DNA from: Desulforamulus ruminis DSM 2154 | GTDB lineage: Bacteria > Bacillota > Desulfotomaculia > Desulfotomaculales > Desulfotomaculaceae | Assembly (NCBI RefSeq): GCF_000215085.1 | Contig: NC_015589.1 | Span: 2,182,120-2,246,119 of the forward strand | Direction of reading: 5' to 3' | Length of the DNA stretch: 64,000 nucleotides | Shown: positions 1 to 8,841 of the stretch, in pieces | Position numbering within the stretch: position 1 is the stretch's first letter | Layout: the number at the start of each line of letters is the position of its first letter | Notes under the pieces: generated by a model | Database searches by the model: none | Told to the model about the DNA's origin: nothing | What the model saw: only the letters and a program-made list of their open reading frames with translations | Made by a program: the position numbers and the translations under genes

Positions 1-751
1 TGGGAAACATCCAAGCACCGGAGAGTTGTGGCCCAAAAATGGCCAGGGCTCCCACAACGGAGGACAGCAATAACAAACCGGAGATCAGAAGGGCCGCCGC
101 CGACACCTGATAAGCCTTGCCGGGCTTGTTGAGATAAGGCAAAAGGATCATAATGGTCACAATCTCACCGAACCAGGACAAAGGTACCAGGCTTCCCTTG
201 AGAACAGGAATGGCTCCGGCGTCCCAAATAGGGAGCAGCCTGTTGAAATCCATGTTTCCTATGGATAAGAGTAATACCAGGATAATGGACCCTAAAATAA
301 CCGGAAAAAAAACTTCGTTGGCCCGGGTCAAAACCTCCAGGCCGTTTCTTACGGCATAAGCGGCCAGAGCCACCACGATCAGATGAAAGACAATAATGGG
401 CGTATCCGGCATAAAAGCGGCGGTCATCAATTCACCGTATTCCCGGATCACTTCGGCATTTAAATGCAAAAACCAGAGGATGTATAATAATCCCACTGCT
501 TTGCCGGGCCAGCGGCCAACAATTTTGCCGGCGTATTCAAAGATGGTTTTATCCGGATAATAGAGTCCCAGCCTGGTAATCAACCAGGCCATCAACAACC
601 CGCAGGCTGTGGCCAGCAGTACGGAAATCCAGGCATCCTGCATGGCATAGTTGGCAGTAATGCTGGGGACAAAAAGAATGACTGTGGCAAAGATGGTGGT
701 GGTCAGCAAAAAGATCGCCTGTCTAGTGCTGATTTTTCCCCCTTCCAGCAT
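1..751 (-). CDS. gerAB: Spore germination permease, GerAB family (3' part beyond window)
   Basis: About 250 N-terminal residues are visible and the frame is open to the window edge. They begin MLEGGKISTRQAIFLLTTT and contain successive hydrophobic helices, as in GerAB/YndE proteins of the amino acid-polyamine-organocation superfamily. GerAB subunits sit in the spore inner membrane and form the germinant-sensing part of the receptor with GerAA and GerAC. The ATG at 751 is preceded by an AGGAGG site about 10 bases upstream and lies inside the end of the gerAA-like gene (29 bp overlap), indicating translational coupling. A gerAC gene would be expected to the left, outside the window. Confidence 0.85.
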   Translation of the reverse strand, partial: MLEGGKISTRQAIFLLTTTIFATVILFVPSITANYAMQDAWISVLLATACGLLMAWLITRLGLYYPDKTIFEYAGKIVGRWPGKAVGLLYILWFLHLNAEVIREYGELMTAAFMPDTPIIVFHLIVVALAAYAVRNGLEVLTRANEVFFPVILGSIILVLLLSIGNMDFNRLLPIWDAGAIPVLKGSLVPLSWFGEIVTIMILLPYLNKPGKAYQVSAAALLISGLLLLSSVVGALAIFGPQLSGAWMFP

Positions 752-2396
752 GATTTTTTGTCCCTCCTTTGGCACCGGACTGGTTTTCAGGTGGCTTGGG
801 TTTTTGATGGCGTTTCATTCTCTGAACATTTTTTACTCCTAAAAGACTGGGACGCTTGATCATCGCCCAGCGGGGCGCCCGGAAAATATAATCCTTCATA
901 TCGGAAATTTTCATAGGAGCCACCGGGCTGAGATAGGGCGTCCCAAAAGAACGCATGGTACAAAGATGGGTTATAATTAAAATAATGCCCGAGATCAACC
1001 CGAAAAGCCCCAGGGTGGCAGATAGAACCATCAAGGGAAAGCGCAGCAGCCGGATGGCAATCCCCATCTGATAAAAAAATACAAAGGAAGAAATTCCCGT
1101 GATGGCCACTGTAATGACGGTGGCGGGAGCCACCAGCCCGGCCTGAACAGCGGCCTGACCCACAATCAGAGCTCCCACAATGCTGACTGCCTGACCCACC
1201 TGACGGGGCAGCCGGAGTCCCGCTTCTCTCAGTATCTCAAAGGAAATTTCCATCAACAATGCTTCCACCAGCACGGGAAAAGGCACCGCTTCCCGCTGGG
1301 CGGCAAGACTTAACAAAAGGGAGGTGGGCAGCATTTCCTGGTGAAAGGAAACCTGAGCAATATATAAAGAAGGCGCCAACAACGACAGCACTAAGGACAA
1401 ATAACGGATGACGCGAACCGCCGTGCCCGTGGGAAATCGTTCGTAATAATCCTCTGCCGCCTGCATATATTCAAAAAACGTGGTTGGCACCGTGAGGACA
1501 AAGGGGGTTCCGTCAACCATGATGCCCACCCGTCCTTCCAGTATCTTGGCCGCCAGACGGTCCGGCCGTTCAGTATGGTTAACATTGGGGAATGGGCTGA
1601 ATGGATTGTCCTGAATCATTTCCTCAAGATAGCCGCTCTCCAGCACACCATCAATGTCAATTCTTTGCAGCCGTTTTTTAACTTCTTTTACCAGGCCGTC
1701 GTTCACAATACCCTGGATATAAACTACGGCCACATCGGTTTGGGTCAGACGGCCGATCTTCAGCATTTCCATTTTTAAATCCGTGCTTTTGATCTTGCGA
1801 CGAAGCAGCGCGGTATTAACCCGTAGGGTTTCAACAAAGGCCTCCCGGGGGCTGCGGATGGACATCTCGGTTTTGGCATCCTCAACCTGGCGGGCTTTCC
1901 AACCTCTGGCGCCATTAATTATGGCACTGGCGTGCCCGTCCACCAGCAGTACCGTATCCCCGGCCAATACCGCGTCCACAACCTTTGCCAGTTTAACGGT
2001 TTCCTTGATCTGCTGGGTACACAACCCACGCTCTTTAATTAAATGATAGGCCCTGGCCTTGGAAATGTCGGAAGGCGGCGTAGCCATGGCCGCCTCCAGG
2101 GTCAATGCTTTCATGATTTGGTCCGAAACGATTGTTTCATCAACCAGCCCATCCATGTAGACCAGGGCTAATTTTATATCTTCTTGCTGGGCAAAAAGAA
2201 ATTCACGGTAAACCACGTCGCTGCAATCTTTAAAAACTTCTTTTATTCGCTGAAGGTTGTTTTCAATATCAGGCTCCAGAAGACTCTGCTGAATCGGGTT
2301 TTCCGGAATCTTTTTTTCCGTATCACCATTTTTATTGGAATTCTGCTTACGGCTTTTTAACGAGTTTGGCCTGGACGGCTTAATCAATTTGCGCAT
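723..2396 (-). CDS. gerAA: Spore germination protein, GerAA family
   Basis: A 557-residue protein with the GerA/SpoVAF architecture. A charged N-terminal tail (about 1-45) is followed by a soluble domain (about 45-300, including VDGHASAIINGARGW and later GRVGIMVDGTPF), then four or five membrane helices (about 320-490) and a basic Pro/Lys-rich C-terminus. Family knowledge: these proteins are germinant-receptor subunits of the spore inner membrane. The start follows a GGGAG site. The next gene, a GerAB-type permease, begins inside this gene's 3' end, so the two form an operon. The germinant cannot be deduced. Confidence 0.9.
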   Translation of the reverse strand: MRKLIKPSRPNSLKSRKQNSNKNGDTEKKIPENPIQQSLLEPDIENNLQRIKEVFKDCSDVVYREFLFAQQEDIKLALVYMDGLVDETIVSDQIMKALTLEAAMATPPSDISKARAYHLIKERGLCTQQIKETVKLAKVVDAVLAGDTVLLVDGHASAIINGARGWKARQVEDAKTEMSIRSPREAFVETLRVNTALLRRKIKSTDLKMEMLKIGRLTQTDVAVVYIQGIVNDGLVKEVKKRLQRIDIDGVLESGYLEEMIQDNPFSPFPNVNHTERPDRLAAKILEGRVGIMVDGTPFVLTVPTTFFEYMQAAEDYYERFPTGTAVRVIRYLSLVLSLLAPSLYIAQVSFHQEMLPTSLLLSLAAQREAVPFPVLVEALLMEISFEILREAGLRLPRQVGQAVSIVGALIVGQAAVQAGLVAPATVITVAITGISSFVFFYQMGIAIRLLRFPLMVLSATLGLFGLISGIILIITHLCTMRSFGTPYLSPVAPMKISDMKDYIFRAPRWAMIKRPSLLGVKNVQRMKRHQKPKPPENQSGAKGGTKNHAGRGKNQH

Positions 2397-2567
2397 TCAT
2401 TTGATCTCCCGTTTAAACGGACTCCATCTTTATTAATTATTTGCATTACTGGTAGTTTTATACTGTGCTATCCCCTGCAACGGCCGCCCGGTTATCATGT
2501 CATTCCCTTTATTTTCTGAATCCACCGGACCTTTGCCATATTCTTTTTAATTTTTTTGCCGTATCTA

Positions 2568-2595
2568 TTGCAGATTTGACAATCTGTGGTACAAT
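2568..2595 (+). promoter_or_regulatory. Possible promoter of the PLP decarboxylase gene
   Basis: A TACAAT -10-like hexamer at 2590-2595 follows a TTGCAG -35-like hexamer at 2568-2573 with a 16-base spacer, 42 bases upstream of the ATG. A perfect TTGACA at 2576-2581 lies close by but is too near this -10 and has no good -10 at 17 bases, so the exact promoter is uncertain. Confidence 0.3.
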
Positions 2596-2636
2596 TTATT
2601 TCGTGTGTTTTAAATATTTTACCGGGGGGAACGGTC

Positions 2637-3803
2637 ATGAAAGAATTTTTCAAGCTTCCCTGGGGGAAGGTTGAGGGACTGGCCCAGGAGTATGGTACGC
2701 CTTTACTGATACTCTCTTTAAAGCAGGTAGAGCATAACTATGAATTTCTCCGCCAGCACCTTCCCGGAGTTAAGATTTTTTATGCCATCAAATCCAATCC
2801 TGATTTGCGGCTGGTTCAAAAACTGGCAGAGATGGACTGTTCTTTTGATGTGGCCTCGGAAGGCGAAATTACCTCCCTGGTCAGTATGGGCATTTCTCCG
2901 GATCGTATGGTTTACGCCAATCCGGTAAAAACCTATAAAGGTCTGGAAACCGCCGGTAAAACCGGTGTCCGCGATTTCACCCTGGACAGCGAAAGTGAAA
3001 TCTACCGTATTGCCCGTTCCAATCCACAAGCCCGTGTTTTAGTGCGCATCCGGGTGGATAATAACCACTCCCTGGTGGATTTAAATAAAAAATTTGGCGC
3101 CGATCCCAAGGACGCCATTCCTTTAATGCTTTTGGCCATCCAGGAGGGTCTGGAGGTAGCAGGGCTTTGCTTCCACGTGGGAAGCCAAAATACCAGTGCC
3201 GACGCTTATCTGGATGCCCTCTCCATCTCCCGGCGGATTTTTGATGATGCAGCCCTGCAAGGAATCCATTTAAAAATTCTGGATATCGGCGGCGGCTTCC
3301 CCATCCCTACCGGCGATTTAAATATGGATATGGCCTCCTTTATGGATCAGATTCATTATGGCTTGCAAAGCCTTTTCCCGGATACCGAGATTTGGGCGGA
3401 ACCCGGGCGTTATCTCAGCGGCACCACCATGAACTTAATTACACGGATTATCGGTTCCCAGATTCGTAACGGCCGGCAGTGGTACTATCTGGACGAAGGA
3501 ATTTACGGAACTTTTTCAGGAATTCTTTTTGATCACTGGGAATATGAAATGGAAGTGGCCAAAACTAAAAAAGGTCCGGAAATTGAAGCAACCTTTGCCG
3601 GTCCTAGCTGCGATTCCCTGGATGTGGTCTTTAAAGACTATAAAACTCCCCCTCTTGAAATTGACGATCTGGTGCTGGTAGCCAACTGCGGCGCTTATTC
3701 ATCGGCCTCGGCTACTACTTTTAACGGCTTTGCCAAGGCGGAAACCGTAATCTGGGAAGAGGTTGAGGAAAAGCTTCAAGAGGAGATTAAAGCGGTAAGT
3801 TAA
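2637..3803 (+). CDS. Fold-type III PLP-dependent decarboxylase (ornithine/lysine/diaminopimelate type)
   Basis: A 388-residue enzyme of the alanine-racemase-fold decarboxylase family. The PLP lysine is K52 in FYAIKSNPD. The phosphate-binding glycines are GGGFP (218-222), followed by EPGRYL (255-260). The catalytic CDSLD motif (325-329) is supplied across the dimer, and CGAYSSASATTFNGF closes the site. Eukaryotic-type ornithine decarboxylases share exactly this set. Decarboxylation of ornithine or lysine would feed polyamine synthesis, and the substrate cannot be fixed from sequence alone. The ATG at 2637 has a GGGGGGA site. An in-frame start 51 bases upstream lacks a ribosome site and was rejected. 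The gene stands alone and ends at a strong terminator. Confidence 0.85.
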   Translation: MKEFFKLPWGKVEGLAQEYGTPLLILSLKQVEHNYEFLRQHLPGVKIFYAIKSNPDLRLVQKLAEMDCSFDVASEGEITSLVSMGISPDRMVYANPVKTYKGLETAGKTGVRDFTLDSESEIYRIARSNPQARVLVRIRVDNNHSLVDLNKKFGADPKDAIPLMLLAIQEGLEVAGLCFHVGSQNTSADAYLDALSISRRIFDDAALQGIHLKILDIGGGFPIPTGDLNMDMASFMDQIHYGLQSLFPDTEIWAEPGRYLSGTTMNLITRIIGSQIRNGRQWYYLDEGIYGTFSGILFDHWEYEMEVAKTKKGPEIEATFAGPSCDSLDVVFKDYKTPPLEIDDLVLVANCGAYSSASATTFNGFAKAETVIWEEVEEKLQEEIKAVS

Positions 3804-3807
3804 AAAA

Positions 3808-3846
3808 TTAAACCCACAGTCCTTTTTAGATGGACTGTGGGTTTAA
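3808..3846. terminator. Bidirectional terminator between decarboxylase and yqeY
   Basis: A perfect 15-bp stem (3808-3822 with 3832-3846) has a 9-base loop and A/T-rich flanks on both sides. It sits between two convergent genes and can serve both. Confidence 0.85.
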
Positions 3847-3874
3847 TGGTTTTTACTTTGCAAAATACAAATTT

Positions 3875-4324
3875 CTAGGCACCCAGTACTTCTTTAACAA
3901 TACCGTTAACAACCTTGCCATCGGCCTTCCCTTTCACCTTTGGCATTAAGGCGGCCATAACCTTCCCCATCTCTTTGGGTCCCTGGGCCCCCACCTGGAG
4001 AACGGTTTCCTGAACGATTTTTCTAATCTCCTCTTCAGAAAGCTGCTCCGGCAGGTAGTTCAGCAGTAAATTGATTTCCTGCTCCAGCTTAGCCACCTCT
4101 TCCGGACGGTCCGCCTTTTTATATTCTTCCAGGGCATCCCGCCTCATTTTGATTTCCCTGACAATAATATCCGTTACTTCCGCATCGCCCAATTCCTTTT
4201 TCCCGTTGATTTCCGCATTCTTGACGGCGGCATTCACCATGCGGATGGTGTCCACTTTCAGTTTATCTCTGGCCTTCATGGCTTCTTTCATATCATTCAT
4301 TAAACGCTTCTTCACAGGAGTCAT
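3875..4324 (-). CDS. yqeY: GatB/YqeY domain protein
   Basis: A 149-residue protein of the YqeY family, resembling the tail domain of GatB, the amidotransferase subunit that acts on misacylated tRNA. The N-terminus (KRLMNDMKEAMKARDK) and the conserved LNYLPEQLSEEEI and GKVMAALMPKVKGKADG segments match the family, and the length is normal. The family is thought to interact with tRNA or charge-related enzymes, but a precise role is not established. The ATG follows AGGA with a 7-base spacer. No functional partner is adjacent. In many relatives it lies next to rpsU, which is not the case here. Confidence 0.85.
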   Translation of the reverse strand: MTPVKKRLMNDMKEAMKARDKLKVDTIRMVNAAVKNAEINGKKELGDAEVTDIIVREIKMRRDALEEYKKADRPEEVAKLEQEINLLLNYLPEQLSEEEIRKIVQETVLQVGAQGPKEMGKVMAALMPKVKGKADGKVVNGIVKEVLGA

Positions 4325-4389
4325 CCTTTCATCCTATTTTTCAGGAGTATGCTACCAATGCCTTTCTATTGTAACATCTAAATTTTAGC

Positions 4390-4520
4390 AGGTGAGCCAT
4401 GGCCTGGTCAAGCCGCCCAAGGGATACCCTCTAAGGCTACAAGGACCATCCGTTCTTAGCGGCCCGCCCGGCTAGGTTGGCAAGACCCCTGATTTAAAGG
4501 GTGACAGCAACAAACCTCCT
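4390..4520. other. GC-rich intergenic segment with self-pairing ends
   Basis: This gene-free stretch between the MFS gene and yqeY is much richer in G+C than neighbouring spacers. Its outer ends (GCAGGTG near 4389 and CACTGC near 4530, the latter touching the MFS stop) can pair. It holds no convincing reading frame. It could be a structured RNA or remnant DNA. I could not match it to 6S, SRP, RNase P or a riboswitch class. Confidence 0.2.
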
Positions 4521-4529
4521 GGACCACTG

Positions 4530-5738
4530 CTATTTCTTGGCCGCCATTGAAATTCTTGCGGCTTCCTTTGAAAGGTTCAAGGTTACCATCAGCCCTGCGG
4601 CATAGATGATGGCGCCAAATACATAGGCACTGGCAAAACCGCCCATATGGTCGCTGATCCAGCCGGATAAACCGGGCCCCATCATCTGACCCACCGCATA
4701 AAATACCGAGATGAAACCAATTACCGCAGAAACATACCTTTGAGGCACCTGCTGAGAGGCCTTAACCTGAATTAGTGTAACCAATCCCCCGATACTGGAT
4801 CCCCAAATGGCCGCCGAAAGGATAAATCCTCCTATATGGGTGCCAAGCACGGGAATAAGGTCGCCGGCCACAGCAAAAATCCAGGCAGCAAGCAGTGTTT
4901 TCTGTGCGCCAATTTTATCGGAAATACCTCCCCATAGGGGACCTCCTACAATGCTGAAGACCCCGGCTACGGCATATACCCACCCCGCCGTTGCACTGGA
5001 AAATCCGTTTTCCAGCATGTAGCTGGTTTGATAAAGATTGGGGATCAGGTAGGAAACACCCAGTAAGAAATAGAGCAGTGCTATTTTCGTCAGTTCTCTG
5101 TTTTTAAGCCATTGAGGTTTGTTTTCCTGGGTATCGGTTGTATGGGTCAGTGCTGGGTTTTTTAAAATTACCACCGCCAGCAGTAAAACAGCCAGTGAGA
5201 TGAGGCCAAAAAAGATCCATACCGCCCGCCAGCTTAAATCTGCAAACTGCTGCATAATCAAAGGCGTGAGGATGCCGCTTAAAAGCATGCCGATTCCCGC
5301 TCCACTTAAAATGATGCCCAGGGCAATTCCTCTTTTGTCCGGAAACCAGCCGATCATTACGGACATCAAAGGGGTAAAAACCAGCGCGCTTCCTGCGCCG
5401 GAAACAAACATAAACAAGCACACCCACCAAAATGAAGAGGCCCAGGCCAGACCCAGCATACTAACCAGGACGCCGCCTCCCCCTGCCAGCAGTACGGCCT
5501 TGGCACCCCAACGGAAGGCTAAAACGCCGGATAATCCCACCGTAACCAGATAACCTAAAAACATCACCGTGCCGATCAAACCTGCCTGGGAGATGGATAA
5601 ACTTAAATCCTCCTGCATGTAGGGAAGCACCGCCCCATAGGACATACGGGCAAACCCGCTGGTGGTGAGTACCAGGAGCATCCCGGTCAGAACAAATAGC
5701 CAAAAGGTTCTTTTTTGATTCATGCTTTGCTCGGTCAA
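4530..5738 (-). CDS. Major facilitator superfamily transporter
   Basis: About 402 residues with twelve predicted membrane helices in two six-helix halves and a polar central loop near residue 200 (THTTDTQENKPQW). After the first helix (RMSYGAVLPYM) comes a typical MFS layout with loop 2-3 FRWGAKAVLL and loop 8-9 GGISDKIGAQK. The overall look is of the YbfB/YjiJ or oxalate/formate-like drug-metabolite subfamilies, but the substrate is unknown. I favour a TTG start at 5738 because AGGAGG ends 7 bases before it. The ATG at 5765 has no ribosome site, and another ATG lies directly against the AGGAGG. The gene is monocistronic. Confidence 0.8.
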   Translation of the reverse strand: MTEQSMNQKRTFWLFVLTGMLLVLTTSGFARMSYGAVLPYMQEDLSLSISQAGLIGTVMFLGYLVTVGLSGVLAFRWGAKAVLLAGGGGVLVSMLGLAWASSFWWVCLFMFVSGAGSALVFTPLMSVMIGWFPDKRGIALGIILSGAGIGMLLSGILTPLIMQQFADLSWRAVWIFFGLISLAVLLLAVVILKNPALTHTTDTQENKPQWLKNRELTKIALLYFLLGVSYLIPNLYQTSYMLENGFSSATAGWVYAVAGVFSIVGGPLWGGISDKIGAQKTLLAAWIFAVAGDLIPVLGTHIGGFILSAAIWGSSIGGLVTLIQVKASQQVPQRYVSAVIGFISVFYAVGQMMGPGLSGWISDHMGGFASAYVFGAIIYAAGLMVTLNLSKEAARISMAAKK

Positions 5739-5765
5739 TGTCATTCCTCCTATTCGTTTTTCCAT

Positions 5766-6030
5766 TTAAAACTTCTGTCAACCCCGCTACGGTTCTTCCA
5801 TAAAGGGCAGGATGCAGCTAAAACCCCTCTGAAGGGTGCTGTTATATCCAAGTATAAAAATCGCCGGATCATTTCTCTACTCATATCGGAATTACGTTAG
5901 CCCAAATCCGGATTATTGATAAAAAAGCCGCCCCAAGGACAGCCCTCCTGAAGCAAACTCAAGTCGGGGTTATTTTTCCTTGTAACATTCCAGCTTTTCT
6001 TTCCATACCATGAACTATCAAACAGGAAAG
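5766..6030. other. Intergenic region upstream of the MFS gene
   Basis: About 300 bases between two divergently read genes. It must hold both promoters. A GC-rich part nearest the MFS gene (about 5790-5850) can form small hairpins on the minus strand, but I recognise no riboswitch class or clear promoter hexamers there. Confidence 0.3.
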
Positions 6031-6041
6031 GGGAATATACA

Positions 6042-6158
6042 ATGGGCTATGGATGCGGTGGCGGCGGATATGATAGCTGTGTTTTTATCATCTTTTTAAT
6101 CCTTATCCTACTGCTTCTTGGAGGCAGCGGCGGCGGTTGTGGCTGTAACAGCAATTAA
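6042..6158 (+). CDS. YjcZ-like small Gly/Cys-rich spore membrane peptide
   Basis: A 38-residue peptide: MGYGCGGGGYD, one hydrophobic helix (CVFIIFLILILLLLGG), then a GSGGGCGCN tail. The Gly/Tyr-rich head plus single helix is the pattern of the YjcZ/YtzL family of small sporulation-related peptides in Bacillus and clostridia. The ATG is preceded by AGGAAAGGGG, and a perfect terminator follows at once, which supports expression as a separate transcript. The role is unknown. Spore association is inferred from the family. Confidence 0.7.
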   Translation: MGYGCGGGGYDSCVFIIFLILILLLLGGSGGGCGCNSN

Positions 6159-6167
6159 GCATTAAGA

Positions 6168-6192
6168 AACCCCCGGAGAATATCCGGGGGTT
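6168..6192 (+). terminator. Terminator of the YjcZ-like gene
   Basis: A 10-bp GC-rich stem (6168-6177 with 6183-6192) with a 5-base loop, 9 bases after the stop codon. Confidence 0.7.
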
Positions 6193-6207
6193 CTGGTTTG
6201 GGGAAAA

Positions 6208-6325
6208 GAATAAAACACGGATTTACGCGGATTTTTAGATAAAGATGCGAACCCGTAAAAATCTGTAAAATCCGTGTTTTATTAGTCCGATTGTTCATTG
6301 CGTTATCTCGCTGTTCTTTGACACG
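6208..6325. repeat. Interspersed palindromic repeat, family 1, copy 1
   Basis: A long imperfect inverted repeat built from ACACGGATTTACGCGGAT-like arms, followed by a conserved tail containing ATTAGTCCGATTGTTC and GTTATCT. Related copies lie at 26801-26881 and 62878-63008. The tail is shared with the copy at 62878. It lies downstream of the PBP gene and could also act as a terminator or mRNA end. Confidence 0.7.
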
Positions 6326-6352
6326 CAATTAAAAGGTAGTTTTGCAACACTC

Positions 6353-8464
6353 CTACGGCATATTTGCGGGATTAACTTCCGTGGTTTGAGGATTTTCAGA
6401 CGTTTCCGGGCTCTCCACAGGGGTGTTTGGTTCTAGGGGTTCATTGCCCTTTGGCTGCTCCGGAGTGTTTACCGGAGAAGAGGGTTCCGTTTCAGGTTCA
6501 GCTCCAGGCTCTACCGGTTCCTGCACCGGCTCTTCCGGAGGCAAGGCGGTCTCCTCTTGCTCCGGCAGATTCTCTTCCTGCTCCTTCACAGGGGTATCCT
6601 CAAGCAAAGGAAGGATGCTCCGGGAGGGTCTTTTGATGACCCGGCTATCCATCAAAGAGATCATGTATTCACGCCAGATGGGAGACGCCAGGTCACCCCC
6701 GCTGTAGCCCCGGACAGGGCGATTATCGCTGTTGCCGACCCAAACCGCAGTGGAGATCTCCTGGTTATAGCCAACAAACCATAAACACCGGCTGTCATCG
6801 GTGGTACCGGTTTTCCCGGCCTCGTTTCCGGTAATATTGGCCCGGGTGCCGGTGCCGCCCCGTACCGCCTCGGTCAGTATTTTGGTCATGGTTTGAGCGG
6901 TTTTGGCGGAAATAATCTGTTTGGGTTGGGAGTCATGCTGGTAAAGAATATTTCCCTTTTGGTCCTCTACGGTTTTAATCATATACGGTTTATTATATTT
7001 CCCATCATTGGCAAAGGTGGCAAAGGCCGCCGCCATCTCAATGGGTTTCACGCCATAATACATCCCCCCCAGAGCAATGGCCAGATTCGCATCATGCTCG
7101 CTGCTGATGGTGGTGATGCCAAACCGTTTCATGTTTTCAATGGCGTTTTTTACACCCATTAAATTAACAACTTCCACTGCCGGTACATTCATGGAATACT
7201 TTAAGGCCGACAGCACCGTTACGCTGCCGTCCACTTTGGAAGCCACATAATATTTGTTGAAGTCCTTGGAACGGGCGTTAATTTGAGAGGATTCATTAAT
7301 GATTTTCTGTTCCAGGGCCCCGGCATAATGAATGGGCTTAATGGAGGAACCGGGCTGCCTGGGAATCATGGCCAGGTTGTTTTGATCCACCCGGAAATCC
7401 GTGCCTCCCACCAGGGAAAGCACCGCCCCATCGGCCGGATCCACCGATACAATACAAATATTGCTGGCGGCGATTCCCCTTTGCTTTAATTCGGCGGCCT
7501 TTCGCCGGACCACTTCCTCCGCTGCCTTAACCGCCCGGGTATCTAAGGTGGTTGTAACCACCAGCCCTTCATGAAAGACTCTCTGGCGGCCATACAGATC
7601 CACCAGTTGTTTTACAATTTCGGTGGTGAAATAAGGAAAGGCGTAATGGAACGATTCCTCTGAGGCCTGAACAGGATGCACCTGTATTTCCTGCTGCCGG
7701 GCAGCTTCCGCCTCCTGGAAAGCAATCATCTTTAATTGAACCATTCGATTCAGGACATCTTTTTGACGAACTTTGTTGGCCTCTAAATGGTTTAAGGGCT
7801 CATAAAGGTTCGGCGCCTTGGGTATGGCTGCCAGCATGGAGGATTCGGCCAAATTGAGATCACCGGCATTTTTATTAAAGTATTTTCTGGCAGCGGACTC
7901 CACCCCATAACAGCCGTTGCCAAAATAGATTTCATTTAAATACATCTCCAAAATTTCATCTTTACTAAAACGGCTTTCCATTTTTAAGGCTAAAAAAATT
8001 TCTGTAATCTTTCTTTGAAAGGTTTTTTCGTTGGTAAGAAACAGATTTCTTACCAGTTGCTGGGTGATGGTGCTGCCGCCCTCAACCGCTTCCCGGTGGG
8101 CCAGGTCTCGGTAAAGGGCCCTGAAGGTGCCAATAAAATCAATGCCAAAATGATTATAAAAACGGTGATCTTCAATGGCTAAAATAGCCTCTTTCATGGG
8201 TGCTGAGATTTTGTCCAGGGATACGTAACGTTTCTCCCGTTCATACAACTCAGCGATGACTTCTCCGTTGGAGGAGTAAATGATACTCTTTTGATTTCTT
8301 TGATATTCAAACTGATCCAAATTATAGCGTGAGGCAACCTCTTCATAATCCTGTATAACGGTATAAGTCAATCCCCCTGCCAAGACTAAAAAAATAAGCA
8401 CCAATACCCCTATAGACAGCTTTAATAATCGAATCCCGGAATTTTTGGATGCCTTCTCCGTCAC
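6353..8464 (-). CDS. Class A penicillin-binding protein (bifunctional transglycosylase-transpeptidase)
   Basis: A 703-residue PBP1A-type enzyme that polymerises and crosslinks peptidoglycan outside the membrane. A single membrane anchor lies at about 15-36. The GT51 transglycosylase domain has E98 in AILAIEDHRFYNHFG and EGGSTITQQLVRN (128-140). The transpeptidase domain has the catalytic S373-x-x-K376 in GSSIKP, S424-M-N426 and K551-T-G-T554. A Pro/Glu-rich tail of about 75 residues follows. All catalytic motifs are intact. A GTG start at 8464 is used, since no in-frame ATG lies near. It is a single gene downstream of tandem hairpins. Confidence 0.93.
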   Translation of the reverse strand: MTEKASKNSGIRLLKLSIGVLVLIFLVLAGGLTYTVIQDYEEVASRYNLDQFEYQRNQKSIIYSSNGEVIAELYEREKRYVSLDKISAPMKEAILAIEDHRFYNHFGIDFIGTFRALYRDLAHREAVEGGSTITQQLVRNLFLTNEKTFQRKITEIFLALKMESRFSKDEILEMYLNEIYFGNGCYGVESAARKYFNKNAGDLNLAESSMLAAIPKAPNLYEPLNHLEANKVRQKDVLNRMVQLKMIAFQEAEAARQQEIQVHPVQASEESFHYAFPYFTTEIVKQLVDLYGRQRVFHEGLVVTTTLDTRAVKAAEEVVRRKAAELKQRGIAASNICIVSVDPADGAVLSLVGGTDFRVDQNNLAMIPRQPGSSIKPIHYAGALEQKIINESSQINARSKDFNKYYVASKVDGSVTVLSALKYSMNVPAVEVVNLMGVKNAIENMKRFGITTISSEHDANLAIALGGMYYGVKPIEMAAAFATFANDGKYNKPYMIKTVEDQKGNILYQHDSQPKQIISAKTAQTMTKILTEAVRGGTGTRANITGNEAGKTGTTDDSRCLWFVGYNQEISTAVWVGNSDNRPVRGYSGGDLASPIWREYMISLMDSRVIKRPSRSILPLLEDTPVKEQEENLPEQEETALPPEEPVQEPVEPGAEPETEPSSPVNTPEQPKGNEPLEPNTPVESPETSENPQTTEVNPANMP

Positions 8465-8542
8465 CTACCGTCCACCCCGTTTCCCTGTACTTCTTTTAGC
8501 TTATTCTAAAATAATGGCTATATTGCTAATGAAGAAAGAAAA

Positions 8543-8615
8543 CTTGGCTCCCGCCAAGCCTTTAGAGCAGGCGGAAGCCAGGTTGTTGCTAAAGAAAACC
8601 GGCCCCCGGCCGGTT
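8543..8615 (-). terminator. Tandem terminator hairpins after the small gene at 8628-8744
   Basis: Read on the minus strand there are two stems: 8597-8604 with 8608-8615 (8 bp, loop of 3) followed by TTTTCTTT, and 8543-8548 with 8553-8558 followed by TTTTCTTTCTT. They separate the small gene from the PBP gene. Confidence 0.6.
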
Positions 8616-8627
8616 AATAACACCTAT

Positions 8628-8744
8628 TTATAGAATAACTAACTGGAGAAGAAATACCGTGCCCACCAGGGCGGAGAAAATGACAAGTTCAATGACAGGG
8701 CTGATGGAAAATACTGAAAATAAACTAAATATAGCCCGGATCAA
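8628..8744 (-). CDS. Small hydrophobic membrane peptide, unknown
   Basis: A possible 38-residue peptide starting at a TTG, 8 bases after GGAGG. It begins LIRAIFSLFSVFSISPVIE and continues as one hydrophobic helix ending LLQLVIL. Tandem terminator-like hairpins follow. No family is recognised. The strong ribosome site, single-helix composition and terminator support it. Its short length keeps confidence moderate. Confidence 0.45.
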   Translation of the reverse strand: MIRAIFSLFSVFSISPVIELVIFSALVGTVFLLQLVIL

Positions 8745-8841
8745 GGTCAACACCTCCCATCCTTTCGTGGTAAGTCAGCCTTAATCTATATATTCACTGA
8801 TAAATCAAAATTTCCTTTAACCTTTAGTAAATTATTTCTTT

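Noticed and set aside
5119-5553. Plus-strand frame (144 codons) opposite the MFS transporter gene
   Set aside because: No ribosome site or domain; the minus strand encodes clear membrane helices.
5790-5860. PreQ1-I riboswitch-like GGTTTTAGCTGCATCC segment in front of the MFS gene
   Set aside because: The closing stem and the A-rich 3' tail of the preQ1-I consensus are absent.
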